Part shown: piece by piece, positions 32,963 to 41,814 of the stretch | Layout: each line of letters opens with the position of its first letter | Numbering within the stretch: the first letter of the stretch is position 1 | Source: CAYOHP01 sp964403795 [NCBI: uncultured bacterium] | GTDB taxonomy: Bacteria > Muiribacteriota > UBA6191 > CAZXTJ01 | NCBI GenBank assembly: GCA_964403795.1 | Contig: CAYOHP010000002.1 | Span: 49,430 to 113,429 of the forward strand | Direction: 5' to 3' | DNA length: 64,000 bases | Made by a program: the position numbers and the translations under genes | Notes under the pieces: model-generated | Seen by the model: only the letters and a program-made list of their open reading frames with translations | Told to the model about the DNA's origin: nothing | Databases searched by the model: none

Positions 32963-33331
32963 TCAGGCGGCGGCGCTCATCAGGGCCGAGAGTCCCAGCT
33001 CCTCGAGCCGCCCCTTGGCCGCGGGATTGGAGGGACGCACCACCATGCGGATGCCCCGGGACTCGGCCTCGCGACGGGCCTCGACCAGGAGCTCGGAACC
33101 CACCGCATCGAGTCCCGAGGCAGCGGTCAGGTTGAGGACCAGGGTCTTGGGAGAGTCCCCCAGGGCCGACCGGAACTTGGACCGGAAACCGGCGCCTCCG
33201 TCGATCACCAGCTCGCTGGGATGGACGACCAGCTCCACGTGGGTCGGTCCGAGCCGGATGGCGGTCATCCGTCCCAGGGTGTTCTTGGAGCTCCGGTAGG
33301 TATAGGCAGGGCGATCGTTGCGCTCGAACAT
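32963..33331 (-). CDS. STAS-domain protein, paralogue 2
   Basis: A 122-residue STAS protein. Conserved segments shared with its paralogues: VELVVHPSELVIDGGAGFRSKF, TLVLNLTAASGLDAVGSELLVEARREAE and MVVRPSNPAAKGRLEELGLSALM. The start at 33331 follows an AGAGGA site; an internal ATG (MTAIRLG, residue 22) is possible. It is divergent from the pterin dehydratase, with a palindrome between them. In the family, STAS proteins bind anti-sigma factors and are controlled by serine phosphorylation; whether that holds here is unknown. Confidence 0.78.
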   Translation of the reverse strand: MFERNDRPAYTYRSSKNTLGRMTAIRLGPTHVELVVHPSELVIDGGAGFRSKFRSALGDSPKTLVLNLTAASGLDAVGSELLVEARREAESRGIRMVVRPSNPAAKGRLEELGLSALMSAAA

Positions 33332-33470
33332 CGCATCCGTCCTCTGGGGTGAAACGCCTCCGAAGAAGCGGTAGCCCCCGAAAAGCACGAGTCGTACCAA
33401 TCATCAGGGATACGCCGTCCAAGCGCTCCCGCCAAGTGGCACGCACCGTTGCCGCGACCAATCTGACACA

Positions 33471-33494
33471 TTCCATGGTGGCTCCGCCATGGAA
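33471..33494. promoter_or_regulatory. 24-bp operator-like palindrome in the STAS2-PCD intergenic region
   Basis: Arms TTCCATGGTGG (33471-33481) and CCGCCATGGAA (33484-33494) are complementary except for one position and are separated by two bases. It lies between divergent genes whose starts are 33331 and 33574. The rest of the 242-base interval shows no clear TAnnnT box with a -35, so the palindrome is its main feature. Confidence 0.48.
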
Positions 33495-33573
33495 CGGAGG
33501 CTCATCTCGTGACACACTCTCCCGGACGGACCCCGGCGGGTGGCCGGGACCGGGCTGGACGGAGGTCGATCGC

Positions 33574-33912
33574 ATGGGTGGACTCGCCGGGAAGACCTGT
33601 ACCCCCTGCCAGGGTGGGATCCCTCCCCTCGACCCTGCGGCAGCCGCACGCCTGCTGGTCGAGGCGCCGGGCTGGACGCTGACCGACAACGGAACCCGTC
33701 TGCGCCGGAGCTGGAAGTTCCGGAACTACGCCGAGGCCTTCGCCTTCGTGACCCGGGTCACGGAGCTGGTGGAGGCCGAGGGACACCACCCCGACGTGCA
33801 CTTCGGTTGGGGGTACTGCGACCTGGTCTTCTACACCCACAAGATCGGCGGCCTCCACGAGAACGACTTCATCATCGCCGCCAAGGTCGGGGAGCTGGTC
33901 CCAGGTCGCTAA
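33574..33912 (+). CDS. Pterin-4a-carbinolamine dehydratase
   Basis: A 112-residue enzyme of the PCD/PhhB family, which dehydrates 4a-hydroxytetrahydropterin formed by aromatic amino acid hydroxylases. The signature is intact: EGHHPDVHFGWGYCDLVFYTHKIGGLHENDFIIAAKV, with the His-His pair and the later His of the active site. ATG 33574 has GGAGG eight bases upstream. No aromatic hydroxylase is nearby. The N-terminal MGGLAGKTCTPCQGG has a CxxC not usual for the family core. It is isolated among STAS paralogues. Confidence 0.9.
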   Translation: MGGLAGKTCTPCQGGIPPLDPAAAARLLVEAPGWTLTDNGTRLRRSWKFRNYAEAFAFVTRVTELVEAEGHHPDVHFGWGYCDLVFYTHKIGGLHENDFIIAAKVGELVPGR

Positions 33913-33930
33913 CCCGGGACCAGGACCATG

Positions 33931-33961
33931 AAAAAAACCCCCGGGCCTCGGGCCCGGGGGT
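33931..33961 (-). terminator. Strong intrinsic terminator of STAS paralogue 3
   Basis: Stem ACCCCCGGGCC (33937-33947) and GGCCCGGGGGT (33951-33961), a perfect 11-bp stem with a three-base loop. A run of seven A at 33931-33937 becomes a U tract on the minus-strand transcript, so it terminates the leftward STAS gene and may also stop the rightward pterin dehydratase. It is the only canonical U-tract terminator I found in the window. Confidence 0.85.
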
Positions 33962-33994
33962 CTCGTGTCGGGACGTCGGGACCAGGAGTCCTGG

Positions 33995-34363
33995 TCAGGC
34001 GGCCAGGCCGAGGATCTCACCCAGCCCCAGCTCCTCGAGGTTCTGCTGCTGGCGGCGGCTGCCCGGACGGACCACCAGCCGCATCCCGGCACGGACGGTC
34101 TCGGCCCGGGCCCGGAGCAGGGCTCCCAGGGCCGCTCCGGTCAGGTCCGGGCCATCCCCGAGGTTCACCACGATCTCCTGGGCTCCGGACCTGAACACCT
34201 TGCGGAACCGCTCCTCGAAACGACTGCCTCTGTCCTCCACCAGTTCGGAAGCCCCGATGTCGAAGCAGACCCGGTTCGGCACGACACGAGCGGTGGTCAT
34301 CCGGGGGGACGACGACCGGCTCTCCCCAGGCTGGCACCGGCTGCTTCGATCTCGGTCGCTCAT
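33995..34363 (-). CDS. STAS-domain protein, paralogue 3
   Basis: A 122-residue STAS protein. After a basic, Ser-rich N-terminal 22 residues it shows VCFDIGASELVEDRGSRFEERF, EIVVNLGDGPDLTGAALGALLRARAE and LVVRPGSRRQQQNLEELGLGEIL, paralogous to the products at 32509 and 32963. ATG 34363 has GGAGGGA upstream. It ends before a strong terminator. The 227 bases upstream contain an AT-rich stretch that may hold its promoter. Confidence 0.75.
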   Translation of the reverse strand: MSDRDRSSRCQPGESRSSSPRMTTARVVPNRVCFDIGASELVEDRGSRFEERFRKVFRSGAQEIVVNLGDGPDLTGAALGALLRARAETVRAGMRLVVRPGSRRQQQNLEELGLGEILGLAA

Positions 34364-34590
34364 GGCTTCCCTCCTGGTCCCGACGATCCGACGGACCCGA
34401 CAGCCCGGAGAAAGCAGGGGTCGTGCCAGCCTGGCCCAGACCCGGAACACCGCTCCTGGAGCCACTTCGAGCCCAAGGGGGAAGGCTGCCCGCAGTGCCC
34501 CTGGATCGTTTCATGGCTCAACAGGTAACGTTATGACACCATGCGCGCCACTTTGTTACTCGGCAGCAGATCCGACCGGCTTCCGCGGGC
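34364..34590. promoter_or_regulatory. AT-rich intergenic region upstream of STAS paralogue 3
   Basis: Around 34520-34560 the GC content drops sharply for this genome. A TAACGTTA palindrome lies at about 34526-34533, with GTAAC and GTTAC repeats on either side. It probably carries the STAS3 promoter (minus-strand TAACGT box), but no -35 hexamer could be fixed. Confidence 0.3.
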
Positions 34591-36426
34591 CTATCTGCCC
34601 GGGGCCGGTCCCATCCAGAGACCGAGGGCCCCATGCCATGCGAAGTAGGCCCAGAGCAGACCGACCGCCAAGGCCAGGGTCCGGGCGCTCCGGCCACAGG
34701 TCCGGGTAGCCCGCACCGCTGCCGCCACCCCCAGGAAGGCCGCGACCCCCGAAGCCAGACCCAGACCCCAGACCGTCCACGCCTCGGCTCCCGCCAACCC
34801 GAGCCGATCGACCGGAGTCCGTACCCCGACCACCGCGGCCGTCGCACCGAGGAGCACGGCCCCCGCCGGGAGCCACCGCACCGGATCCCCGCGCTCCGGA
34901 CTCCCCCGCACCAGGGCCAGGAACCATGCCAGGACCGTCCAGGCCGAGGCGCCGAGGAGCAGTCCCAGTCCCAGGGGGAGGCCCGCCCCGCGGACCGCCC
35001 CGACCTCCACCAGGTGGATCCCGTCTCCGGCCAGGATCCGCCCCTCCTCGCCCTCGAAGACCACCAATCCCGGCCCGCAGTCTCCCTCGATGCGGAACTC
35101 CCGGGTCCCTCCCGGCACCGCCTGGATCCGCCGCACCGGACCTCGAAGAGGCGTGGCCCACCAGCCGCCCTGGGGCGAGGGGGAGACCCGCACGGTGCCG
35201 AGCGGCAGCTCGACGAACTCGAGGGCCTGGTGGCGAGGATTCCCGATCCGGTACCAGCCGGCAGGGTCGACGATCCCGGCGGGGGCCTCGGCGCCTGGCT
35301 CTCCCGATCCGGCTGCGCCGGCCCCGATCGTCGCCAGCACTTCGACCAGCTTCTCCTGGGCCTCCTCGAAACCGGTGCGGGCATGGGAAGTGTTGAAGGC
35401 CACCACGTAGCCGAGGCCGTGCTCGAGGGAATACCCGAAGGCGACCTGCGCCGCGTACCCCCCGCCGTAGTTGCCGAGCAGCGGGATCCGCCGGTTGACC
35501 CTCCGCGCCACTCCCAGCCCGTACCCCACGGCCAGTCCTCGCCGTGCCGCGTCGCTGGAGCTCGGGGTCTCCAGCCTCGCCAGGGTCAGGCTGCGGAGGA
35601 TCCGTCGGTCCCCGACCTTGCCCCGGGACAGGAGCATGGCGACCAGTCTCGACAGGTCCCGGAGCGAGACCAGCAGTCCGGCCGCAGGCCGCATCCAGGG
35701 AGCGAGCCAAGGTACCGCCGGGTCCTCCGGTCCCAGGTACCCGAGGGCCACGTCGCCTTCGGGGCGTTCGCCCCAGTCGAAGCTCGCGTCCTCCATCCCC
35801 AGGGGACCCAGGACCCGCTCGGAGACGACACCCTCCCAGGTCTTGCCGGCCGCCTTCTCGATCAGGTGCGCCGCCACCACGTAGCCCCGGTTCGAATAGG
35901 CGTAGCGGGATCCCGGAGGCCAGCGCACCGGGATCGGAAGCGGACCCGCGGCCAGCAGGTCGAGAGGTCGCCGGGGCCCGGGAGGAGCCCGATCGAGGAC
36001 CTCGTCGAAGCCGAAATCCGGCAGGCCGCCGGTGTGTTCGAGCAGGTGCTCGACCCGCAGCGGGTGGGTGTCCTCCCAGGGATTGGCGATCGCCAGCTCC
36101 GGCACCAGCCCCGCCACAGGGGAATCGAGGGCCAGACGGGACTTCTCGGCCAACATGGCCACGGTCAGGCCCAGGAAGACCTTGGTCACCGAGCCGGCCC
36201 GGAACCGGGTCGCCGGGCCGACCGGCAGGGCTCTCTCCCGGTCCCGCATCCCCACGTACAGAGACCAGCGCACTCCCTCGGGACCGACCAAGGCGAACCC
36301 GGCTCCCGGCACCCGGTGACGCTCCACCAGCGACCGGAGCCCTGCCTCCAGCGGTGCGAGAGCCGGGTCGACCTGGGCACAGACAGAGGCCGCCAGGACG
36401 AGGCCCGCAGCCAGCGCGACCGCCAC
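34591..36426 (-). CDS. Beta-lactamase-fold serine hydrolase with C-terminal membrane domain
   Basis: A 611-residue class C beta-lactamase/DD-peptidase-like protein. A signal segment (ALAAGLVLAASVCA) leads into the catalytic domain: Ser79-Val-Thr-Lys82 (SxxK), Tyr177-Ser-Asn179 (YxN) and HTGG. A beta-rich linker follows (residues about 370-470), then about four hydrophobic helices to the C-terminus (LPLGLGLLLGASAWTVLAWFLAL and others). The domain plan is that of peptide or peptidoglycan-modifying hydrolases rather than drug-inactivating enzymes; the substrate is unknown. The GTG start at 36426 is 71 bases after the pseudopilin operon's last gene and may be co-transcribed. Confidence 0.85.
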   Translation of the reverse strand: MAVALAAGLVLAASVCAQVDPALAPLEAGLRSLVERHRVPGAGFALVGPEGVRWSLYVGMRDRERALPVGPATRFRAGSVTKVFLGLTVAMLAEKSRLALDSPVAGLVPELAIANPWEDTHPLRVEHLLEHTGGLPDFGFDEVLDRAPPGPRRPLDLLAAGPLPIPVRWPPGSRYAYSNRGYVVAAHLIEKAAGKTWEGVVSERVLGPLGMEDASFDWGERPEGDVALGYLGPEDPAVPWLAPWMRPAAGLLVSLRDLSRLVAMLLSRGKVGDRRILRSLTLARLETPSSSDAARRGLAVGYGLGVARRVNRRIPLLGNYGGGYAAQVAFGYSLEHGLGYVVAFNTSHARTGFEEAQEKLVEVLATIGAGAAGSGEPGAEAPAGIVDPAGWYRIGNPRHQALEFVELPLGTVRVSPSPQGGWWATPLRGPVRRIQAVPGGTREFRIEGDCGPGLVVFEGEEGRILAGDGIHLVEVGAVRGAGLPLGLGLLLGASAWTVLAWFLALVRGSPERGDPVRWLPAGAVLLGATAAVVGVRTPVDRLGLAGAEAWTVWGLGLASGVAAFLGVAAAVRATRTCGRSARTLALAVGLLWAYFAWHGALGLWMGPAPGR

Positions 36427-36497
36427 GACCGGGGATCCCCCGGGAAGGTGCAGGGAAGGCCCGCTCCCCTCCCCGGAGAGGGTCCCCGTCCTCGGGA

Positions 36498-37415
36498 TCA
36501 GCCGCCCCCCCGGGCCTTCTCGAAGGCCGCGACCCGGGTGTTCACGAGATCCATGATCTCGTCCTTCTCCCGATCGATCAGGTTCCCCCGCTGGTGGTGC
36601 CGATCGACCGCGGCCTGGACCACCTTGGCCATGGCGGGATCGAGTCGGTCCCCTCCGTAGAGGCCGCTCGAGAAGAAGCGGATCGCCTCGCTGCGCTTGT
36701 CCTGGAAGTGCTTCTGCAGCTTCTCGACCTGGCCCTTCTGGGCCTCGCTCTGGGCGAACAGATGCTCCATCCTGGGGCGGGCGTGGTAGCCCTTCATCTC
36801 GATCTCGTGGAGCTTGCGCCGGGATTCGAGTTCCTGCATCACGTGCTCGTAGAGCCGGTCCGGAGGGGCGTTGAGCCGCCCCAGCAGCCGCCCCCGGAGC
36901 TCGTAGAGCTGGAGCAGCGCCCTCAGGTTCTTGGGATTGGTGCGCTGGATCAGGGCCTCGAGCTCCTCGAGCGCAGTCATGTCATCGCCCCTGAGCACCA
37001 GCTGGTCGACGCCGTACATGCCCCGGAGGTAGGCCCGATCGGCGCGGTAGAGGCTCTCCATCTCGATGAACTCGGGATCCGCGAAGCCTTTGCCGAGCAG
37101 GTACTTCCTCTCCTTCTCGAGCATCTGGTCGAGCTGGAAGAGGTCCGGGGGGCCGTTGTAGGCCTTGAAGGGGAGCCCGCTCCCGATCTTGTCGAACTTC
37201 ACGGTCGGCCCCTCGTGCGGCTTGACCTCCTTGGGGACCCCGAACAGCTCGGCCTGGCGGACGTTACGGCGGAAGATCCCCTCCCGGAACGAAGCCGGAC
37301 CGCGCACCGCGGCCAGCACCATGTCCCCCAGGTTGAAGTAGAGGCCGAAGAGCAGCAGCGCCAGCCCGGCAGCGAAGGCCGAGACCGAATAGAACAGGCG
37401 CTCGAGCGAATCCAT
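36498..37415 (-). CDS. Membrane-anchored protein in pseudopilin operon
   Basis: A 305-residue protein with one N-terminal transmembrane helix (VSAFAAGLALLLFGLYFNLGD) and a helical, charged periplasmic or cytoplasmic body rich in Glu, Arg and Leu (LEELEALIQRTNPKNLRALLQLYELRGRLLGRL). It has no prepilin cleavage motif. I do not recognise the family. It starts ten bases after the stop of the pseudopilin gene upstream and is last of four co-oriented genes, so a role in the same surface structure is likely. Confidence 0.7.
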   Translation of the reverse strand: MDSLERLFYSVSAFAAGLALLLFGLYFNLGDMVLAAVRGPASFREGIFRRNVRQAELFGVPKEVKPHEGPTVKFDKIGSGLPFKAYNGPPDLFQLDQMLEKERKYLLGKGFADPEFIEMESLYRADRAYLRGMYGVDQLVLRGDDMTALEELEALIQRTNPKNLRALLQLYELRGRLLGRLNAPPDRLYEHVMQELESRRKLHEIEMKGYHARPRMEHLFAQSEAQKGQVEKLQKHFQDKRSEAIRFFSSGLYGGDRLDPAMAKVVQAAVDRHHQRGNLIDREKDEIMDLVNTRVAAFEKARGGG

Positions 37416-37425
37416 GGATGGGCTC

Positions 37426-38334
37426 TCAGTACCTCAGGTCGTGGTCCATGCTCGAGAAGAACGGCGCGTAGATGTGCTCGTAGAGCCGCGGGTAGCTCCA
37501 GATCTTCGTCACCATGTCCATGGAGCTGTCCTGGGCCTTCTTCATGTCCGGCCCCTTGTCGAAGGCGGTCTTGATCCGGAGCACCACGAAGACGGTGCGA
37601 TCCTGCTTGGGTCCGGGACCGGGACCGTCGGCCGGAGCGAAGGGACCGAGCTGGCGGGCGCCGATCTTGCTCGTGTCGGTGACGGCTCCCCGGCCGGTCC
37701 GGAGGTCGATGGCCCGGCTGTCGTAGCCGCCGGGGACGATCTCGAACTGGGTGACGTTCTCGGCCATCGGGAGGATGCCCTCGGTTCCCAGCCCCTCGAA
37801 CCGGTACTCGGTGATGATCCGGGGACTGTCTGCCGAGGCCACGTTCAGGAGGCGGCCGGGCAGCTCCTTGCGGACCACCTGCTGCTCCGCCTCGAGGTAC
37901 TCGTAGGTGACCCGCATCATCAGCGTGGCGTGGGCCGTCTCGCCCTGGATCGGACCGAACGGGTAGGCACTCCCGGGCATCCCGTTGGCCTGGATGTCCG
38001 CCTGGTTGTCCTTGAGTCGCTGGGACGCGTCGAGCTCGACGTACTTGTAGACGACCACCTTCTTGGCCGGGAGCGGGGTCTCCCCGTGCGGCTCGGCGAT
38101 CAGGTAGGCGGCCGAGACGTCCCTCACCATGTTCTCGACCACGTTCCTGATGTCCTGCTGGAGGGCGATCTCCTCGACCGCCCTGCGGCCCAGGATGGTC
38201 CCCTGGCCGACCATGTGCCAAACGAACCAGAGGACGATGCTGGCGATCACGGTGAAGAAGAGCGCCTCGATCAGGGTCACGGCCCGGCGGGCCGCGGACC
38301 GCCGCGATGCCGGAGGCGGGAGCGATCGCTTCAT
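37426..38334 (-). CDS. Minor pseudopilin-like protein (GspJ/PulJ-type layout)
   Basis: A 302-residue protein with a prepilin-like N-terminus: basic leader, RRA, then VTLIEALFFTVIASIVLWFVW with Glu at +5; the residue before the cut is Ala rather than Gly. The soluble part has the length and arrangement of a minor pseudopilin of the J type (RNVVENMVRDVSAAYLI, VTQFEIVPGGYD). ATG 38334 has AGGAGG seven bases upstream and overlaps the preceding gene's stop by four bases (ATGA). Confidence 0.78.
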   Translation of the reverse strand: MKRSLPPPASRRSAARRAVTLIEALFFTVIASIVLWFVWHMVGQGTILGRRAVEEIALQQDIRNVVENMVRDVSAAYLIAEPHGETPLPAKKVVVYKYVELDASQRLKDNQADIQANGMPGSAYPFGPIQGETAHATLMMRVTYEYLEAEQQVVRKELPGRLLNVASADSPRIITEYRFEGLGTEGILPMAENVTQFEIVPGGYDSRAIDLRTGRGAVTDTSKIGARQLGPFAPADGPGPGPKQDRTVFVVLRIKTAFDKGPDMKKAQDSSMDMVTKIWSYPRLYEHIYAPFFSSMDHDLRY

Positions 38335-38897
38335 CGGATCGACCTCCTGACCGCCAGGGCCTGGAAGAGCTGGGTGCCGACCCTGACGTCGGTGTCGGTC
38401 CCGCCCTGCATCTTGCCCTTCTCCTTCCAGCGCACCTGGAGCTGGATGACCCGGATGTCCTGGAAGTCGGGCTCGCCTTCGGACGCCCCTCCCGGGATCA
38501 CGGTTACCCGGGTGTCGATCCCGGCATAGGACTCGGGGTAGGCGATCGTCTTCAGGGCCCCGGTATCCGCCTGGTCGGAGGCCGACAGGAAGAGCACGTT
38601 CTTGCCGGTCACCGGGGTCCAATCCTGGCCCGTCCAGGGCGGGACCTCGGGGATCTCGGGACGATTGGCGGTCGCCGGGCGTCCCGGGACGCCCCAGAGG
38701 GGCAGGGTCCGGATCTCCTGGAGCTGCTCCCGGGCCACATGCATCGCCCGGTAGGACATCTCGGACTTGGAGGTGATCTCCCGGGTCTGCACGAACATCG
38801 TGTAGATCGGGATGAAGGCCAGGCCCAGGATGATGGCGCCGATCATGACCTCGACGCCGCTCACGCCGCGCCGGGAAGCGTCACTCGATGTTGTCAT
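38331..38897 (-). CDS. Minor pseudopilin-like protein (GspI-type layout)
   Basis: A 188-residue protein with a prepilin-like motif, RRG then VSGVEVMIGAIILGLAFIPIYTM with Glu at +5. The helix continues amphipathically (REITSKSEMSYRAMHVAREQLQEIR) as in type IV pilin-like proteins. The globular part ends in strands IRVIQLQVRWKEKG. It starts inside the last 17 bases of the 929-residue gene and ends in an ATGA overlap with the next pseudopilin, so the three are tightly coupled. Confidence 0.76.
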   Translation of the reverse strand: MTTSSDASRRGVSGVEVMIGAIILGLAFIPIYTMFVQTREITSKSEMSYRAMHVAREQLQEIRTLPLWGVPGRPATANRPEIPEVPPWTGQDWTPVTGKNVLFLSASDQADTGALKTIAYPESYAGIDTRVTVIPGGASEGEPDFQDIRVIQLQVRWKEKGKMQGGTDTDVRVGTQLFQALAVRRSIR

Positions 38898-41670
38898 ACC
38901 AACCCGCCACCTTGGGGCTGACCGCCACGGAGAGGTAGAAGTCGGCCGGGACGGCCGGCTGGTTCCCCTGCTCGGGAGCGAGCATGTTCCAGTCGTAGAA
39001 GACCCGGAGACTGTTCTTGCCCTGGAAGCGATGGCGATCCAGGAAGCCGGTCACCAGGTTCCCCTTGATGGCGGTGGTCTCTCCCATGGCCCGTACCCCG
39101 TAGGGGCTCACGAAGGAGCCCTCGTTGCGGGGCTGGGTGAGACCGAGCATCCCGAGTCCGGTGTTGCGCCGGGCATCCTGGGGAGCGGCTCCCGACCAGT
39201 AGACCATGGTCAGGTAGTCCCGTCCCCGCTCCGCCGGGACGATGTTCCCGCCGAAGACCGGCTCCTTGTTGGGATCGTCGGGATCGCCCCGGGACGAGGA
39301 GAAGAGGATCCCGCGTCCCTGGTAGGTGAGGTCCTGGCTGAAGTTGTCCTGGGCCTGGGGGTACCGCTCGACCGCCACCACGCCCTCGAGCTCCACCGGG
39401 ACGTCCCCGGTGCCGGCGAGGTCCACCAGTTCCGGGTAGACCGCGGTCGCCAGGCGCATGTAGGGCTTGAGTCCGGGAGGGAGGAACCCGTGCCACATGT
39501 TCGGGAAGTCGTCGGGGGGGTAGAACGCGCCTTCCACCTGCCTCCAGGTCTCGAGATCGGCGGGAGTCACCTGCCCCACCAGGGTGGGATCGCCGCTCAT
39601 CAACTGGTAGAGGACCTCGTTGCCCACGGTGACCGCGTCCTGGAGGATCGAGTGCTGGGCCCGCTGGGTGATGGCGTTGAAGGAGACGGGGGCGATCCGC
39701 GCGTTCAGGAGCTCCGGATCGAGGGTGGCCACGCTGCTGGAGAGGATCATGCCGTCCAGCGACCCGTCGGTCGTCTCCACGATCTGGCCTACCGACACCT
39801 GACCTGACCCGACGTTGGTGTTCCCGCCTCCCGTCAGGATCTGGCCGGCCACCCCGGCACCCCCGGCCCCGACCAGGATCGGGACCTGGCGCTGGGCGAT
39901 CCCGACGATCGCCTTGCCCATCAGGCCCTTGCCGGCGACCAGACCGGCCCGCACCGCCGAGCCCGCCCCCAGGGTGGCGATCGAGATCAGGTTCACGCCG
40001 AGGTTGATGAACGACGAGAGGGCCCCCAGGGTCTCGTTGTTCTCCCACCACATCCCGTACTCCATGAGGTAGATGTTCGGGTCCTCCTCGGGAGTCTGGG
40101 GACCACCTGGACGGTTCGCCATCTCCTCCATGTCGCGGCTCGATTCCGGGCTCTTCACCATGTCCTCCCGGACCGGCTCCCGCTTGTAGCTGCGCAGCTC
40201 CAGGAACCCGAAGCCGACGATGTCGAGGGTGACCCCGATCAGCGACTTCACGGCCCCGCCGATGTTGGCGAGGATGCCGTCCCGGGGACAGCCGTCGTTC
40301 TTGAACTGGTAGATCTTGATCGGGGTCCACATCCCCACCCCGGCGTCCCCGGGCTCGACCAGCAGGGTCTGGCCCTCCTCGCCCTTCTGGGCCCAGTCCT
40401 GGGCCGAGACGAACGCCGAGTACTTGTAGGGGTGGACCGAGTCCTCGGAGGCGTCCGGGTCCGGCGACCGGAGAAGGCCACGCCAGGTGTCGGCCCCCAG
40501 CCCGCCCAGATCGGAGAGCCTCCGCTCGTCGTTGCCATTGAGCGCATGCGGCTCGCCGTTCATGAAGAACCTCTGGAACCCGACCGGGACCGAGGCGGCG
40601 AGGTAGGCCTGCTCGGCGGCGAAGATCGCCCGGTCCCCGGTCCAGGTGGGGCCGAAGCCCGGACCCAGGGTGGCGGAGAAGCCGCTCCGGTCCCGGCAGA
40701 TCTCGTTGGGTCGGGCCGGTCCCCGGGCGAAGAAGCGTCCGAAGTCGAGGCGCAGGGCCCGCTGCAGGGGCACCTGGCTCCAGCCGTACCAGGCGTTCTC
40801 CATCGACGGGTAGGAAGCGCTGAAGTCGGGCCGGTCCCCGCCGTGGGTCCTGGAGCCCTTGCCGTCGGTATGCCCCTCGATGTTCAGGGCGTAGGGACCC
40901 TTCACGAACTGGCGGCCGACCACCTGGGGATAGATCGCCATGGTGCCCTCGCCGACGTTCAAGGCGTCGAACATGCGCTCCGGCAGGTTGGCCGGGCTGC
41001 GGTACGAGAACAGGGCGAACTGCTGGGCGGGCGGGGCCGCGTCCACGATCTTCACGTCGTGGGTAACGGCCACCCTTCTCTGGAGGCCTCCCTGTTTCAC
41101 ATGCACGTTCACCGTGCAGTAGCCCTGGAGGTCGGCCGGCATGGCACGCCGGGGGTCGTCCTGGAAGGTCGAGGTGTTGGCGTAGTAGTCCTCGGGCTTG
41201 GGGAAGCTGCCGTCCTCCGAGTAGAGCACCGGGCGGAAGCCGTAGAACCGGGCCTCCAGCTTGGTGAAGTCGGTCGGGAACCCGGAGGCCCGCGCCATCA
41301 CCCGGGTGACCGCTAGGAGGTCACCGAGTTCCAGGGTGAAGTCGAGGTTCTTGGGATCGCCGCCGGCCTGGAACAGGGCCTCCAGGAGCCTGGCCCGCAC
41401 CTCGGCGTTGACCGTGGCCCCCTGGCCACGCAGGGCCGCCGAGAGGGAGGTCTGCTGGAAGAGGCGGTACCGGGCCTCGTCGAGGGCCGAGATCACGACC
41501 TGTTCGAGCCGGATCCGGTAGGCCGCCTGGGCGGTCAGGCGGTATCCGCCCCGACTCCCTCCGAGGAACGCGAACCCCATCGCCAGGAACAAGACCAGGG
41601 CGATGAGGACGATGGGAAGCGTGGCGCCCTGCCGGTTGTCCGGCCCGGGGACCTGCGGGGAACGGTGCAT
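38881..41670 (-). CDS. Large PilX/GspK-like pilus-assembly protein
   Basis: A 929-residue protein beginning with a PilX/GspK-style N-terminus: basic residues, QGATLPIVLIALVLFLAMGFAFLG, then a helix with AYRIRLEQVVISALDEARYRLF. Unlike PilX or GspK (about 200-330 residues) it is three times longer. A second hydrophobic, Gly/Ala-rich stretch at about residues 555-615 (LISIATLGAGSAVRAGLVAGKGLMG, ILVGAGGAGVAGQIL) is odd for a pilus tip protein. No von Willebrand motif was recognised. First gene of the operon; minus-strand TACTCT and TACGCT boxes lie 16-21 bases upstream of ATG 41670. Confidence 0.72.
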   Translation of the reverse strand: MHRSPQVPGPDNRQGATLPIVLIALVLFLAMGFAFLGGSRGGYRLTAQAAYRIRLEQVVISALDEARYRLFQQTSLSAALRGQGATVNAEVRARLLEALFQAGGDPKNLDFTLELGDLLAVTRVMARASGFPTDFTKLEARFYGFRPVLYSEDGSFPKPEDYYANTSTFQDDPRRAMPADLQGYCTVNVHVKQGGLQRRVAVTHDVKIVDAAPPAQQFALFSYRSPANLPERMFDALNVGEGTMAIYPQVVGRQFVKGPYALNIEGHTDGKGSRTHGGDRPDFSASYPSMENAWYGWSQVPLQRALRLDFGRFFARGPARPNEICRDRSGFSATLGPGFGPTWTGDRAIFAAEQAYLAASVPVGFQRFFMNGEPHALNGNDERRLSDLGGLGADTWRGLLRSPDPDASEDSVHPYKYSAFVSAQDWAQKGEEGQTLLVEPGDAGVGMWTPIKIYQFKNDGCPRDGILANIGGAVKSLIGVTLDIVGFGFLELRSYKREPVREDMVKSPESSRDMEEMANRPGGPQTPEEDPNIYLMEYGMWWENNETLGALSSFINLGVNLISIATLGAGSAVRAGLVAGKGLMGKAIVGIAQRQVPILVGAGGAGVAGQILTGGGNTNVGSGQVSVGQIVETTDGSLDGMILSSSVATLDPELLNARIAPVSFNAITQRAQHSILQDAVTVGNEVLYQLMSGDPTLVGQVTPADLETWRQVEGAFYPPDDFPNMWHGFLPPGLKPYMRLATAVYPELVDLAGTGDVPVELEGVVAVERYPQAQDNFSQDLTYQGRGILFSSSRGDPDDPNKEPVFGGNIVPAERGRDYLTMVYWSGAAPQDARRNTGLGMLGLTQPRNEGSFVSPYGVRAMGETTAIKGNLVTGFLDRHRFQGKNSLRVFYDWNMLAPEQGNQPAVPADFYLSVAVSPKVAGWYDNIE

Positions 41671-41814
41671 GGGCGGTCCTGTCTGCAGAGTAGCGTAGAC
41701 GCTCGCCTCGACCTCGGACCGTTCCTCGCAAGGAGACGGCCAACGCGCCCGCCGGGATAGACCGGGATACGCGAAGGTCGGCTCCAGCCGCTTGTCCTCT
41801 TCTACGAAGCCCGG

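Noticed and set aside
34541-34648. 35-codon rightward ORF in the AT-rich region before STAS3
   Set aside because: Most of it is antisense to the hydrolase gene's end, and it has no ribosome site or recognisable sequence.
34591-36426. Drug-resistance class C beta-lactamase
   Set aside because: SxxK and YxN are shared with many peptidases; the long C-terminal membrane part and linker are not those of AmpC enzymes.
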